In this document: positions 25,810 to 33,771 of the stretch, piece after piece
Position numbering within the stretch: the stretch's first letter is position 1
Layout of the letters: each line of letters begins with the position of its first letter
NCBI GenBank assembly: GCA_020634755.1
Contig: JACKBC010000023.1
Location: 1 to 64,000, forward strand
Direction: 5' to 3'
DNA: 64,000 nucleotides
Source of the DNA: Caldilineaceae bacterium
GTDB lineage: Bacteria; Chloroflexota; Anaerolineae; Caldilineales; Caldilineaceae
Position numbers and translations under genes: made by a program
The notes under the pieces: generated by a model
What the model was told of the DNA's origin: nothing
Database searches by the model: none
What the model saw: the letters and a program-made list of their open reading frames with translations, nothing else

Positions 25810-26220
25810 CTAAGCGCGTTTTGAGCGCATTGCCTTGGTCTTCGCAACGGCCTCATCGGCCATCAATTTCTGGTATTCTGCGGTCTCTACACCCACCATG
25901 GCAATTTTGCCCTCGACATTGCTGTGGATGCCCCAGCCATATGTTTTGGGCAGCGGCGACGCGCGAAAGCAGGGTTGTCCTTTGGCAAAGAAGCGCGCGC
26001 GCTGCTCGTCCCACTCTTCTTGTGGAATCTCTTTGCGGGTAGCAAAAACGGCAAAGAGCACATCGTCGGATGTATACTGATAGGGATGCTCCTGCAACAT
26101 CTCATATTGCAGATTGGCCACCGTTTTCTTACCGCCTTTCTCTGGTGGTATTGCGCCAGCCGCGGCACGGCAATCTTCGGCAACCTCAATCAACGTGTTG
26201 AAATAGTTTGTAGAGTGCAT
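25810..26220 (-). CDS. DUF6157-like small protein
   Basis: 136 aa. Conserved N-terminus MHSTNYFNTLIEVAEDCRAAAGAIPP, then KTVANLQYEMLQEHPYQYTSDDVLFAVFA. The C-terminal half has FFAKGQPCFRASPLPKTYGWGIHSNVEGKIA and a basic tail. The pattern matches what is called DUF6157 (from memory). Cytoplasmic, function unknown. AAAGGAG precedes the start. Confidence 0.8.
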   Translation of the reverse strand: MHSTNYFNTLIEVAEDCRAAAGAIPPEKGGKKTVANLQYEMLQEHPYQYTSDDVLFAVFATRKEIPQEEWDEQRARFFAKGQPCFRASPLPKTYGWGIHSNVEGKIAMVGVETAEYQKLMADEAVAKTKAMRSKRA

Positions 26221-26284
26221 CAGATACTCCTTTCTAGACGCTGATGGTGTTGAAGACGACTTGGTATAAATCGCGCCTCAAGAA

Positions 26285-27241
26285 CTAAGCGGCATGGCGA
26301 AAACTATCCAGTGCCGCCTTCATCGCTTCGGAGAAGCCCATGCCGCCATGTCCGGCGCCATCCAAAATCTGTAATTCGCTCTTGGGCCAGGCGCGGTGCA
26401 GCATCCAAGCCGTATCCAAAGGACTGGAAATATCCCAGCGCCCATGAATGAGCGTGGCGGGGATATCGGCCAAACGATCCATGCCGGCCAGAACTTCACC
26501 ATCAGCCAGAAAGCAGCCGTGGCTCCAATAATGGGTGACCAAACGGGCAAAGATCAGGCGAAATTGGGGGTCGTCGTAACGGGTATCTGGTTGCCAGCCC
26601 GGCATGAGAGATACATGCGTATCTTCCCAACGACACCATGCCTCTGCCGCCCGCTCACGCACGGCGGCGTCGGGGCTGGCCAACAGTCTAGCGTAAGCCG
26701 CTGCTAAATCGCCATCGCGCTCAGCTGGCGGCACAGCCGCGACAAATCGTTCCCACTCCCGCGGAAAGACGCGGCCCATCGCGCGCGTAATCCAGGCGAT
26801 TTCGCGACGCGTGCCGGCCGTCACCGCGCCCAGCACCAAAGCCCGCACCCTGGCGGCGTGACGTTGGGCATAGACCAAGGCCAGCGTCACGCCCCACGAA
26901 GCACCAGCCACCACCCACCGCTCAATGCCCAGCTGCACGCGCAAAGCTTCAATATCAGTGATGAGATGGTCCGTGGTATTCGTACGCAAGTCCGCATCGG
27001 GCGCAGACACGAGCGGCCGACTGCGCCCACACCCGCGCTGATCAAACAGCACGGCGCGATAGGCGTCGGGGTCAAAATTACGGCGTGCGATGGCACTGCA
27101 TCCACTGCCAGGGCCGCCATGTAGATACAGAGCAGGCGTGCCGTCGGGGTTGCCAACTTCTTCCCAGTAAAGCGTGTGGCCATCGCTCGTTTCCAGCAAC
27201 CCGGATGTATAAGGCTCAATTGGGGCCGGGGGTCTTGTCAT
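26285..27241 (-). CDS. pip: Prolyl aminopeptidase (S33 family)
   Basis: 318 aa alpha/beta hydrolase that removes N-terminal proline from peptides. The oxyanion motif is LHGGPGSGC, the nucleophile elbow GASWG (Ser115) and the Asp/His pair lies in the C-terminal third (HGRWDISSPLDTAWMLHRA and DGAGHGGMG). The N-terminal PYTSGLLETSDGHTLYWEEVGNPDG block is characteristic of proline iminopeptidases. Cytoplasmic. It ends the run of minus-strand genes that begins with the beta-helix gene upstream. Confidence 0.92.
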   Translation of the reverse strand: MTRPPAPIEPYTSGLLETSDGHTLYWEEVGNPDGTPALYLHGGPGSGCSAIARRNFDPDAYRAVLFDQRGCGRSRPLVSAPDADLRTNTTDHLITDIEALRVQLGIERWVVAGASWGVTLALVYAQRHAARVRALVLGAVTAGTRREIAWITRAMGRVFPREWERFVAAVPPAERDGDLAAAYARLLASPDAAVRERAAEAWCRWEDTHVSLMPGWQPDTRYDDPQFRLIFARLVTHYWSHGCFLADGEVLAGMDRLADIPATLIHGRWDISSPLDTAWMLHRAWPKSELQILDGAGHGGMGFSEAMKAALDSFRHAA

Positions 27242-27249
27242 CGTACGTT

Positions 27250-28743
27250 TTACTCTTCTTCAACAACCTGGATGATTTGGCCCAGCTCGGCATTGGGCGA
27301 GATATGCGGTTTTTGCCCGCTGACAGTCGATACGTTCCGCACGTGCAAGGTTTGGCACTTGGCATATGGGAATGGTCTTTCGGGCGTCAGCGGAATGGCC
27401 TCGCTGCCCCCGGGCGTTTGATCCGGGTCGGCAAAGTAATACAGCCCATCATACGCATCTGGATGGTTGCTATCGTCTACCCAAAGGCCATCAATGGTAA
27501 TCGCGCGCGGCATGGAGCAGGCGTAACCAAAATCGTGCATACCGTCATTGCGAGTGTCAACAAGCGCGGGCCAGCTCTTTTCGCCACAGGCTGGAATCCA
27601 GCGGCAGTTGCGAATGACCAGTTCACCGTCCCAGGTGCTGCCATAATCGCTGCGAAAGCTCACAAACGCCCGGCCATACAGCGTCGAATCCTCAACCGTC
27701 AGCAGGCCGCGCCCAATGGCGTTGAGCCCCATGTGGCCCAGCGTGCAGCCGCGGATGGTGTAGCTGCCGGAGACGCCCATGTGCGTGTCCATGCGCGAGA
27801 GGGTGCAATCTTGCAGCAAAATATTTTTGCAGAAATTGGTGGCAATCACTCCCCAGCGCGTGCGGTCGCAGATGTGGTTCATGCGGCAATCGAACATCTG
27901 GAAATTGACCACGTGGTTGGCGTGAATGTCGTACGACCCCATGTTGACCGGCTTGCCCACCGCGCCAATGGTGGCATAGATCTTGTGGCCGGTGGCGAAG
28001 CAGTTGCGCAGCGTAATATTGGCGCACTGGCTGGCGCTGAGAAAGCCGCGATAAGGGTGACCCACCGCGGTTTCGCCCACCACATAATGGGCCAGGTCAC
28101 AAATCTCCGTATTGGAACGCGTGATCTCAATATTGCGCGCCCAGTAATTGTACCCCTCTTCTTGCTGCATGCGATTGGCAAAGGTCGTAAAGATGCCACC
28201 GCGGATCTGCAGCGGCGTCTCATCGATTGGACGCGCTTCGAGACGAGTGATTACATCATATTCCCAGTCAATGGCGCCCTCGATTGAGCCATCGCGGCGC
28301 AGGATAAAACAATCATTCTGGGCCACGCCCGCGTTTTGGTTGAGGCCGCGCCGAATGTAGAGTCGCTTGTGGTCATTTTCCACCAACACGTGACAATCAT
28401 GCGCTGGCCGCACATCCAGCTGCTGCTGGTCACGCGCGAGCCGCTCAATCGGCAGCTGAAGTGGCTCTAACAGCGAGCGCACAGCAAAGAGCGGCGCTTT
28501 GTGATCGTCAACGTCGGTATCGTCGATGGTGAAACGCGCGGTATTCCAGTCGGTGTCGGTAGCAATCATGGCCGTGAGCGCCTGGCGTCCCAGATGATAG
28601 GTGGCGTCGGGACGCGCGCGGACGGGCAGGTGGTGGGCATTGGCGTGGGCGTGAGCCGCACAGATGGCGGGCAGATCATCGGTTACGCCATCGCCGATGG
28701 CGCCGAACGCCTCGTACGTGACGCACTTATCGGTCAAAGACAT
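27250..28743 (-). CDS. Right-handed beta-helix protein (pectate-lyase-like fold)
   Basis: 497 aa from the ATG at 28743, with AGGAGAAGCGC upstream. The N-terminus AFGAIGDGVTDDLPAICAAHAHA is the usual start of pectate-lyase-3/GH28-like helices. The centre is a series of beta-helix coils (NIEITRSNTEI, NITLRNCFATGHKI, NILLQDCTLSRMD, SYTIRGCTLGHMG, LLTVEDSTLYGRA, ELVIRNCRWIPA). No signal peptide is seen, so it may be intracellular. The catalytic class (lyase or hydrolase) cannot be assigned. It lies 9 bp upstream of pip. Confidence 0.82.
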   Translation of the reverse strand: MSLTDKCVTYEAFGAIGDGVTDDLPAICAAHAHANAHHLPVRARPDATYHLGRQALTAMIATDTDWNTARFTIDDTDVDDHKAPLFAVRSLLEPLQLPIERLARDQQQLDVRPAHDCHVLVENDHKRLYIRRGLNQNAGVAQNDCFILRRDGSIEGAIDWEYDVITRLEARPIDETPLQIRGGIFTTFANRMQQEEGYNYWARNIEITRSNTEICDLAHYVVGETAVGHPYRGFLSASQCANITLRNCFATGHKIYATIGAVGKPVNMGSYDIHANHVVNFQMFDCRMNHICDRTRWGVIATNFCKNILLQDCTLSRMDTHMGVSGSYTIRGCTLGHMGLNAIGRGLLTVEDSTLYGRAFVSFRSDYGSTWDGELVIRNCRWIPACGEKSWPALVDTRNDGMHDFGYACSMPRAITIDGLWVDDSNHPDAYDGLYYFADPDQTPGGSEAIPLTPERPFPYAKCQTLHVRNVSTVSGQKPHISPNAELGQIIQVVEEE

Positions 28744-28842
28744 GCGCTTCTCCTGCAAGATGGGCGGTTGGTGATGCTGTGATCATAGTCGCGCTGGGCG
28801 TCATAATTGCGTGGGGAGTGATGATCGCGTTGGAGATCACAG

Positions 28843-29205
28843 TCAAGATTCGAGCTGGATCTCAATCAGTTTGGCGCCCTGCACCCAGTTTTCCAAATTG
28901 TCCATCATCTCTGAACCGCCAAAGAAGTGCTGAAACAGACGGCGGCGTTCGGCGGCATCCAGGACCGCATGGGCGGTGGCCGGCAAATCGGCCTGTGCAC
29001 TCTGCTTGAGGTGCAGCGTAATTTCCGGCTCGGCCAGCATATTGGCGTACCAATCTTTTGGTTCAGGTCGGCCCGCAATATAGTAGTGACCGGCATCGCG
29101 GCGCAGCATAATTTCAAATTTGCGCGGCTGTCCGCTCTTGCGGCCGGTGACCGTAATATCGACCAGATTGTCTTCTTGCAATGCGTTTTGAATGTTTTCG
29201 TTCAT
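28843..29205 (-). CDS. Nitroreductase/deazaflavin-dependent oxidoreductase family (DUF385-like)
   Basis: 120 aa from the ATG at 29205, with AGGGGA upstream. Split-beta-barrel fold: DITVTGRKSGQPRKFEIMLRRD, then YYIAGRPEPKDWYANMLAEPEITLHLK. This is the pattern of F420H2-dependent Ddn-like proteins. The family often reduces quinones or nitro compounds with F420; use of F420 here is inference since no cofactor biosynthesis gene is in view. Confidence 0.85.
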   Translation of the reverse strand: MNENIQNALQEDNLVDITVTGRKSGQPRKFEIMLRRDAGHYYIAGRPEPKDWYANMLAEPEITLHLKQSAQADLPATAHAVLDAAERRRLFQHFFGGSEMMDNLENWVQGAKLIEIQLES

Positions 29206-29253
29206 TCTGTTCCCCTTGAAAACTTTGGTTCTCATCTCGACCGCAGAATAACA

Positions 29254-29895
29254 TTACCGATCGTACATGCCCTGGCCGTCGAAAATTTTCTGCATATATT
29301 TTGCAATGCGCGATGTGCGCGTGCTCGACTGTTTGGCCCCCACAAAATGTAAGATGTAGCCACGCTGTCGCCCTGGCGTCAACGCTTCAAACGCCATCTG
29401 GAAAGCAGGGTCTTCGTCAAATTTAGCTTGCAGCTCGGCGGGGATCGCCAATTCGTCTATGGGCTTAAATTCGACCGTCAGGCCGGCTTTTTCCACCGCA
29501 ATGGCTTCTGCAATGTAGGCGCCAATCACCGGCGCCAGATCCACAATTTGCTGCACATTGGTAAAGCGAATCAGGCGCGCCGCCTGCGTATTTTCGCCAG
29601 GCTTTTCTAAAATGCCCTGGGGATCCTTTAACAATGCGCCCTTGAAGAAACTCAGCGCGCAATACTCTTTAAACGCGCTCATCAGCACAACATTATTATT
29701 CTCAAAGGTGTAACAGGGCATTTTCCATTTCAGCTCTTCGGTCAGCCCGCTGCTGAGCAGAATGGGACGCAAAGCCTTTAATTCCGCCTGCCAATCGTGC
29801 ACTTTACATTGAGGTGTCTGCCACAGCGGACAACGCCCACAGCCCTCGGCAAGATAGAGATCGATTGCGGGGTTCATGGCGCTGCTATTCGTCAT
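29254..29895 (-). CDS. YdeI/OmpD-associated family protein (DUF1801) with N-terminal Cys motif
   Basis: 213 aa. The DUF1801 core runs GLTEELKWKMPCYTFENNNVVLMSAFKEYCALSFFKGALL, and the YdeI-type tail LTPGRQRGYILHFVGAKQSSTRTSRI follows. Unlike its neighbour it carries GCGRCPLWQTPQCKVHDW ahead of the core (Cys-x2-Cys-x7-Cys), a possible metal site. Starts with ATG at 29895 (GGAAGGGC upstream), overlapping the upstream paralog's stop by 11 nt. Function of the family is not known. Confidence 0.85.
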   Translation of the reverse strand: MTNSSAMNPAIDLYLAEGCGRCPLWQTPQCKVHDWQAELKALRPILLSSGLTEELKWKMPCYTFENNNVVLMSAFKEYCALSFFKGALLKDPQGILEKPGENTQAARLIRFTNVQQIVDLAPVIGAYIAEAIAVEKAGLTVEFKPIDELAIPAELQAKFDEDPAFQMAFEALTPGRQRGYILHFVGAKQSSTRTSRIAKYMQKIFDGQGMYDR

Positions 29896-30478
29896 TTATG
29901 CCCTTCCCATTGAGAATGTGATCCACATATTTTTCTATTCTGGCCACGCGCGTTTTGGCCTGTTTGGCGCCCGCAAAATAGAGAAGATATCCTCGTTGCC
30001 GGCCGGGGGTCAATTCCGCAAACGCATCTTGCAAACCGGGTACTTCCTCCAGCTTATTGATAAATTCTTCCGGCATTTCAAAGTCGTCCGTCTGCTTAAA
30101 CTCTACTTGCAGCCCAGCCTTTTCCACGGCAATCGCTTCTTCAATATAGGCTTTTAAAACGGGCGCCAGCTCCTCGATTTCTTGGACACTGGTAAAGCGA
30201 ATCTGGCGCGCCGATTGCACATTCTTTGTCTGTTGCACAAGAATCCCTTCGGGGTCTTTTAATAATACTCCTTTGGGAAACAGATATGCACAATAATTCT
30301 TAAATCCGTGGATCAAAAGAATATTGTTGCCGTCAAATGTATAACATGGTTTACCCCACTTTAACTCTTCCGTCAAGCCACACGCAAGCGGGATTGATCG
30401 TAACTTTGCATAGGCTTCCTGCCACTGCCCCTGTTTGCTAAAAAAGAAATCAACCTTGGCATTTTTTTTGCTCATCAT
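29885..30478 (-). CDS. YdeI/OmpD-associated family protein (DUF1801), paralog
   Basis: 197 aa. Closely related to the downstream gene (LACGLTEELKWGKPCYTFDGNNILLIHGFKNYCAYLF; LTPGRQRGYLLYFAGAKQAKTR) but with a basic N-terminus instead of the Cys motif. AGGAGCAA precedes the start. The overlap with 29254-29895 and the similarity point to a tandem duplication with translational coupling. The 30479-30737 gap behind it contains AAATAACTGAGTCGT twice (about 30486 and 30648) and no gene. Confidence 0.85.
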   Translation of the reverse strand: MMSKKNAKVDFFFSKQGQWQEAYAKLRSIPLACGLTEELKWGKPCYTFDGNNILLIHGFKNYCAYLFPKGVLLKDPEGILVQQTKNVQSARQIRFTSVQEIEELAPVLKAYIEEAIAVEKAGLQVEFKQTDDFEMPEEFINKLEEVPGLQDAFAELTPGRQRGYLLYFAGAKQAKTRVARIEKYVDHILNGKGINDE

Positions 30479-30737
30479 TTGCTCCTAAATAACTGAGTCG
30501 TCCATAATGCGCGGCTCGAGTAGAAATGGTTCGTGGCCCACGTGCGACGCACGACCCGCCCAGGCGGCTGCATGACGGCTGTTCTTCTGGGCCGCGCCAC
30601 GCACACTAGCCCGCCCCTACCCGACTGAAATATTTATATACACCCCTTAAATAACTGAGTCGTGCATAATTCTTTATTCAAGTGTAGCAATACCGTCTTG
30701 CCCAACCAATCGAACCGATCTGCCAGGACATATCTGT

Positions 30738-30968
30738 TCAGCCCGCCCGCTGTCCGCTGCGCCGTTTGCCCAAATAGGGCAGCACAAAGAGGTAAATGCC
30801 GGTGAACAGCAATAGAAAGAGCGGCAACAGCGTTGTAAGACCTATCCACAGCACAAGCTGCTCCTGCTCGGCGGCAATGATGTTGACGACAATGTTGACG
30901 AGCACACACAGCGTAAAGATAACGGAGAGCCAACGATGGCTCTGGCGAATCCATTTATGCCAATTCAT
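30738..30968 (-). CDS. Small two-helix membrane protein
   Basis: 76 aa from the ATG at 30968 (GGAGCTTGCT upstream). Begins MNWHKWIRQSHRWLSVIFTL; two membrane helices (about 13-33 and 41-62) and a basic C-terminus. The HRWLS start resembles PepSY-associated helices. Function unknown. A family B repeat lies just upstream. Confidence 0.65.
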   Translation of the reverse strand: MNWHKWIRQSHRWLSVIFTLCVLVNIVVNIIAAEQEQLVLWIGLTTLLPLFLLLFTGIYLFVLPYLGKRRSGQRAG

Positions 30969-30988
30969 AGCAAGCTCCTTTTCCATAG

Positions 30989-31074
30989 TCAGTAGACCGC
31001 AACGGTGTTGGCGATTTAGGCGCCGGTCTGGTTTGTCAAATCCGACTTTAGCTCTTGCCGTTGCGATCTACTGA
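30989..31074. repeat. Family B palindromic repeat, single copy
   Basis: Ends TCAGTAGACCGCAACGG and CCGTTGCGATCTACTGA are near-perfect inverted repeats of each other, the cleanest copy of the family. Confidence 0.85.
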
Positions 31075-31096
31075 TCGTTTAAATTTGCATGATCAC

Positions 31097-31870
31097 TCAA
31101 TACTCTTGCGGCATTGGCGCGCCGGTCTCCAGCAGCGTCTTCATGTTGCTGAGGATCCACGCCCAGCCGCCACTCTGCAAGCCCTTGTAGGTCGCGGTCT
31201 CGCCCTCAAAGTCTTCATGCACAACGGTCACCTTGGTGACGTTGGCGGACATTGAGACCAGCTCCCAGGTGACTTTGGTCGGGGCGTCTTTATTCATGGG
31301 GGGCCAGAAGGAATGATAGGTGTGAACGAGCCGATTGGGCGGGTCGGACAGCACAACTTCCCCTTCGACAATGGGGGCGCCGCTTTGCTTGTGATAGACA
31401 AAGGGCGAGCCAACGGTAAGATCGGTCTCAAGCGTACAGTCATAATAGTAGCGGGCGGTAAACTCTGGCGTGGTAATCGCTTCCCACACCCGCGTTTGTG
31501 GTGCATTAATCACGATCTGATAGACGAGCTGGGGTCTCGCATCTGCGGACATGGCATTTACTCCTTCAAGCACTGTTTTTAGATCGGCAAGCGCGCTTAC
31601 GCGTGCCGCCGCATATTTGCTGATCCAGCGGTCGGAGATGAGCTGGATGGGAACTGGGTTTAGATAGTGCAGCTTTTCGCGCCCTACTTTGCGCGTGGAG
31701 ATCAGTCCGGCCTCTTCCAACACGCGCAGATGCTTCATCACCCCAAACCGCGTCATTGGCAGCTCCGACTCTAGCTCGGTGAGCGTGCGACCATCGCGCG
31801 CAAAAAGGAGATCAAGCAAGTGTCGACGAGTTGCATCTGCCAGGGCGCGAAAAACCGGTTCATGTTCCAT
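31097..31870 (-). CDS. ArsR-type HTH regulator fused to AHSA1/SRPBCC domain
   Basis: 257 aa. Residues 1-105 are an ArsR-like winged helix (FRALADATRRHLLDLLFARDG, VMKHLRVLEEAGLISTRKVGREKLHYLN). Residues 110-257 are an AHSA1-type SRPBCC helix-grip fold (IVINAPQTRVWEAITTPEFTARYYYD, VTKVTVVHEDFEGE, GGWAWILSNMKTLLETG). The second domain usually binds a hydrophobic ligand, so this could be a one-protein ligand-responsive repressor. A perfect 20-bp palindrome sits just upstream of its start, suggesting autoregulation. Confidence 0.9.
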   Translation of the reverse strand: MEHEPVFRALADATRRHLLDLLFARDGRTLTELESELPMTRFGVMKHLRVLEEAGLISTRKVGREKLHYLNPVPIQLISDRWISKYAAARVSALADLKTVLEGVNAMSADARPQLVYQIVINAPQTRVWEAITTPEFTARYYYDCTLETDLTVGSPFVYHKQSGAPIVEGEVVLSDPPNRLVHTYHSFWPPMNKDAPTKVTWELVSMSANVTKVTVVHEDFEGETATYKGLQSGGWAWILSNMKTLLETGAPMPQEY

Positions 31871-31882
31871 AAAAAGAATTAT

Positions 31883-31902
31883 ATGTGACTATTTAGTCAC
31901 AT
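31883..31902. promoter_or_regulatory. Palindromic operator upstream of the ArsR-AHSA1 gene
   Basis: A perfect 20-bp dyad (ATGTGACTA-TT-TAGTCACAT) 13 nt upstream of the ATG. Its size and position fit an ArsR-family autoregulatory site. The remainder of 31903-32084 has no gene. Confidence 0.7.
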
Positions 31903-32084
31903 GTCAAATAACACGAACTGCGGTTGTACGCAGCAGAACTGTGGTTGGCGCGTTGGCCGCATCTCTTTCCGCGTAGTCAGCCAAAGCTACCATGTCGAAC
32001 AGTAGAAACTGAGCTTTTGGCAAAACTCAGTTTCTTATCCGGCAAAAATAAAGTTTTTGAAGCAGTTGTTTCGGCAATTATTGC

Positions 32085-33524
32085 CTAGCGCCACGCCCGC
32101 GACCACTCGCTGGTGCGCACTTGGCTGCGGATGCGCCACTCGCGCAGTACGTCCAGCAGCTCTTGCTTTTGGGCCCCATGGGCCGGGTCGTGCCACAGAT
32201 TGTGCACTTCGGCGGGGTCGTTCACCAAGTCAAAGAGCTGACCATACGGCTCGTCCAGAAAGTGCACCAGCTTCCACTCTGGGCTGCGCACCATAGTCAT
32301 GAACTCAGCCTCTTGCAGAATACCGTCGCGGCCATGTTCGGCAAAGACATGGTCGCGGCCCACCCACGGCTCACCGCGCAGCGCCGGCAGCAACGATTCC
32401 GCCTCCATGGTGGCCGGTGGTTCTACGCCGGCCAGCTCCAAAATGGCCGGCCCAATATCCATGAGCTGGCACAGCCCGTCTAGCTGCCGCCCGCCGTCAA
32501 AATGGGTCTGCGATCCGCCTGGCGTCCACACAATCATGGGCATGCGCGTAATCGTGTCATACATGGTCCATTTTTGGCTGTGGCCGTGGTCGGTCAAACA
32601 GTCGCCGTGGTCCGACGTGAAGATGACCACCGCGTTATCCAGATAGCCCTTGGCATCCAACGCCTGCAAAATCTGGCCGATTTTCTGGTCAATCATGGTT
32701 ACGTTGGCCAAGTAGTAGGCGCGCTGGCGGTGACGCTGGGCCGCGGTTGGGTTGAGCTGATGCACCACGGAATCGTGGTCCACCTCTGCGTTGTGGACGC
32801 GCATGGCCTGGAAGGCTGGCGGCTGACCGGCCAGTTCTGAATCGGTCACCGCAGCCAGCGGCAGTTCCTTGGCCATATAGGGCGCCGCAAACTCTGGCGT
32901 GGGATCATAGGGCGGGTGTGGGCCGGGGAAGCCAATTTGCAAGAAAACTGGCTCGTCGCGCTTGGGCTTTAGGTTGATCCAGCGTAGCGCCAGATCCCCC
33001 ACAAACATATCGGGATGGGCATCTTCTGGCAAATTCCACTCAAATGCGCCCAGCCGCTCGGCATAATCGGGCAGTTGGCGGTATAGATCGCGCTGCTGCT
33101 TGACCAGCCCGCGCGCCTGCAACGCCTTGTCCCATTCATCAAAAAAGTAACGCGCCTCCAAATAGCGATCCTTATTCTCGACCACATAGCGCTCGTGAAA
33201 GCCCAATGGCGTCGTCATGGGCCAGGTGTGCATCTTGCCCATGTTGACGCAATAGTATCCGGCGTCGGCCAGATCTTCGACCCAGGCGTGCTGCCACTGA
33301 TCGGCATTGCGCAAAATGCCGGTGGTGTGCGGATAGTAGCCGGTAAAAAGGCTGGAGCGCGACGGGGCGCATGAAGGCGCCGTAATGTGGCAATTGGTAA
33401 AGGTCACGCCTTCACGCACCAGCCGATCCAGATGCGGCGTCTCCATATAGGGAAAGCCCAACGCCGCAATCGTATCGTAACGCTGCTGATCGGTAATGAT
33501 GAGAATAATATTGGGGCGGGACAT
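32085..33524 (-). CDS. Sulfatase family hydrolase
   Basis: 479 aa. N-terminal metal block NIILIITDQQRYDTI and the FGly motif C-A-P-S-R (Cys52) in SCAPSRSSLFTG, so the cysteine should be matured to formylglycine. Later blocks are GDCLTDHGHSQKW and MGKMHTWP. No signal peptide is seen, so it is cytoplasmic or leaderless. Substrate (sulfated sugar or other) unknown. AGGACC precedes the ATG. No maturase or polysaccharide lyase is adjacent. Confidence 0.92.
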   Translation of the reverse strand: MSRPNIILIITDQQRYDTIAALGFPYMETPHLDRLVREGVTFTNCHITAPSCAPSRSSLFTGYYPHTTGILRNADQWQHAWVEDLADAGYYCVNMGKMHTWPMTTPLGFHERYVVENKDRYLEARYFFDEWDKALQARGLVKQQRDLYRQLPDYAERLGAFEWNLPEDAHPDMFVGDLALRWINLKPKRDEPVFLQIGFPGPHPPYDPTPEFAAPYMAKELPLAAVTDSELAGQPPAFQAMRVHNAEVDHDSVVHQLNPTAAQRHRQRAYYLANVTMIDQKIGQILQALDAKGYLDNAVVIFTSDHGDCLTDHGHSQKWTMYDTITRMPMIVWTPGGSQTHFDGGRQLDGLCQLMDIGPAILELAGVEPPATMEAESLLPALRGEPWVGRDHVFAEHGRDGILQEAEFMTMVRSPEWKLVHFLDEPYGQLFDLVNDPAEVHNLWHDPAHGAQKQELLDVLREWRIRSQVRTSEWSRAWR

Positions 33525-33771
33525 GATGGGTCCTTTCTGGTTGACAATTGATTGGTTTGTTTGTGGGGAATGAGATAAGCATCACCTATTTCCCCGCAAC
33601 TTATTTCATAAATCTCCGTCACCAATAATACCTGATCCTATCATCAATAGATGATTATCCAAATCACATAAACCCGGCTTACCCAGCGCCTGTGGATTGT
33701 TAAGACTCGCCAGATTCTTTCACCAAATCACTTTTATTTCAGGCTGCCGTAAGTCCTTATAAAGGAGAAAT

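Noticed and set aside
27085..28287. 400-aa plus-strand frame
   Set aside because: Antisense to the beta-helix gene, which has clear coils and a good start; composition effect of the high G+C third positions.
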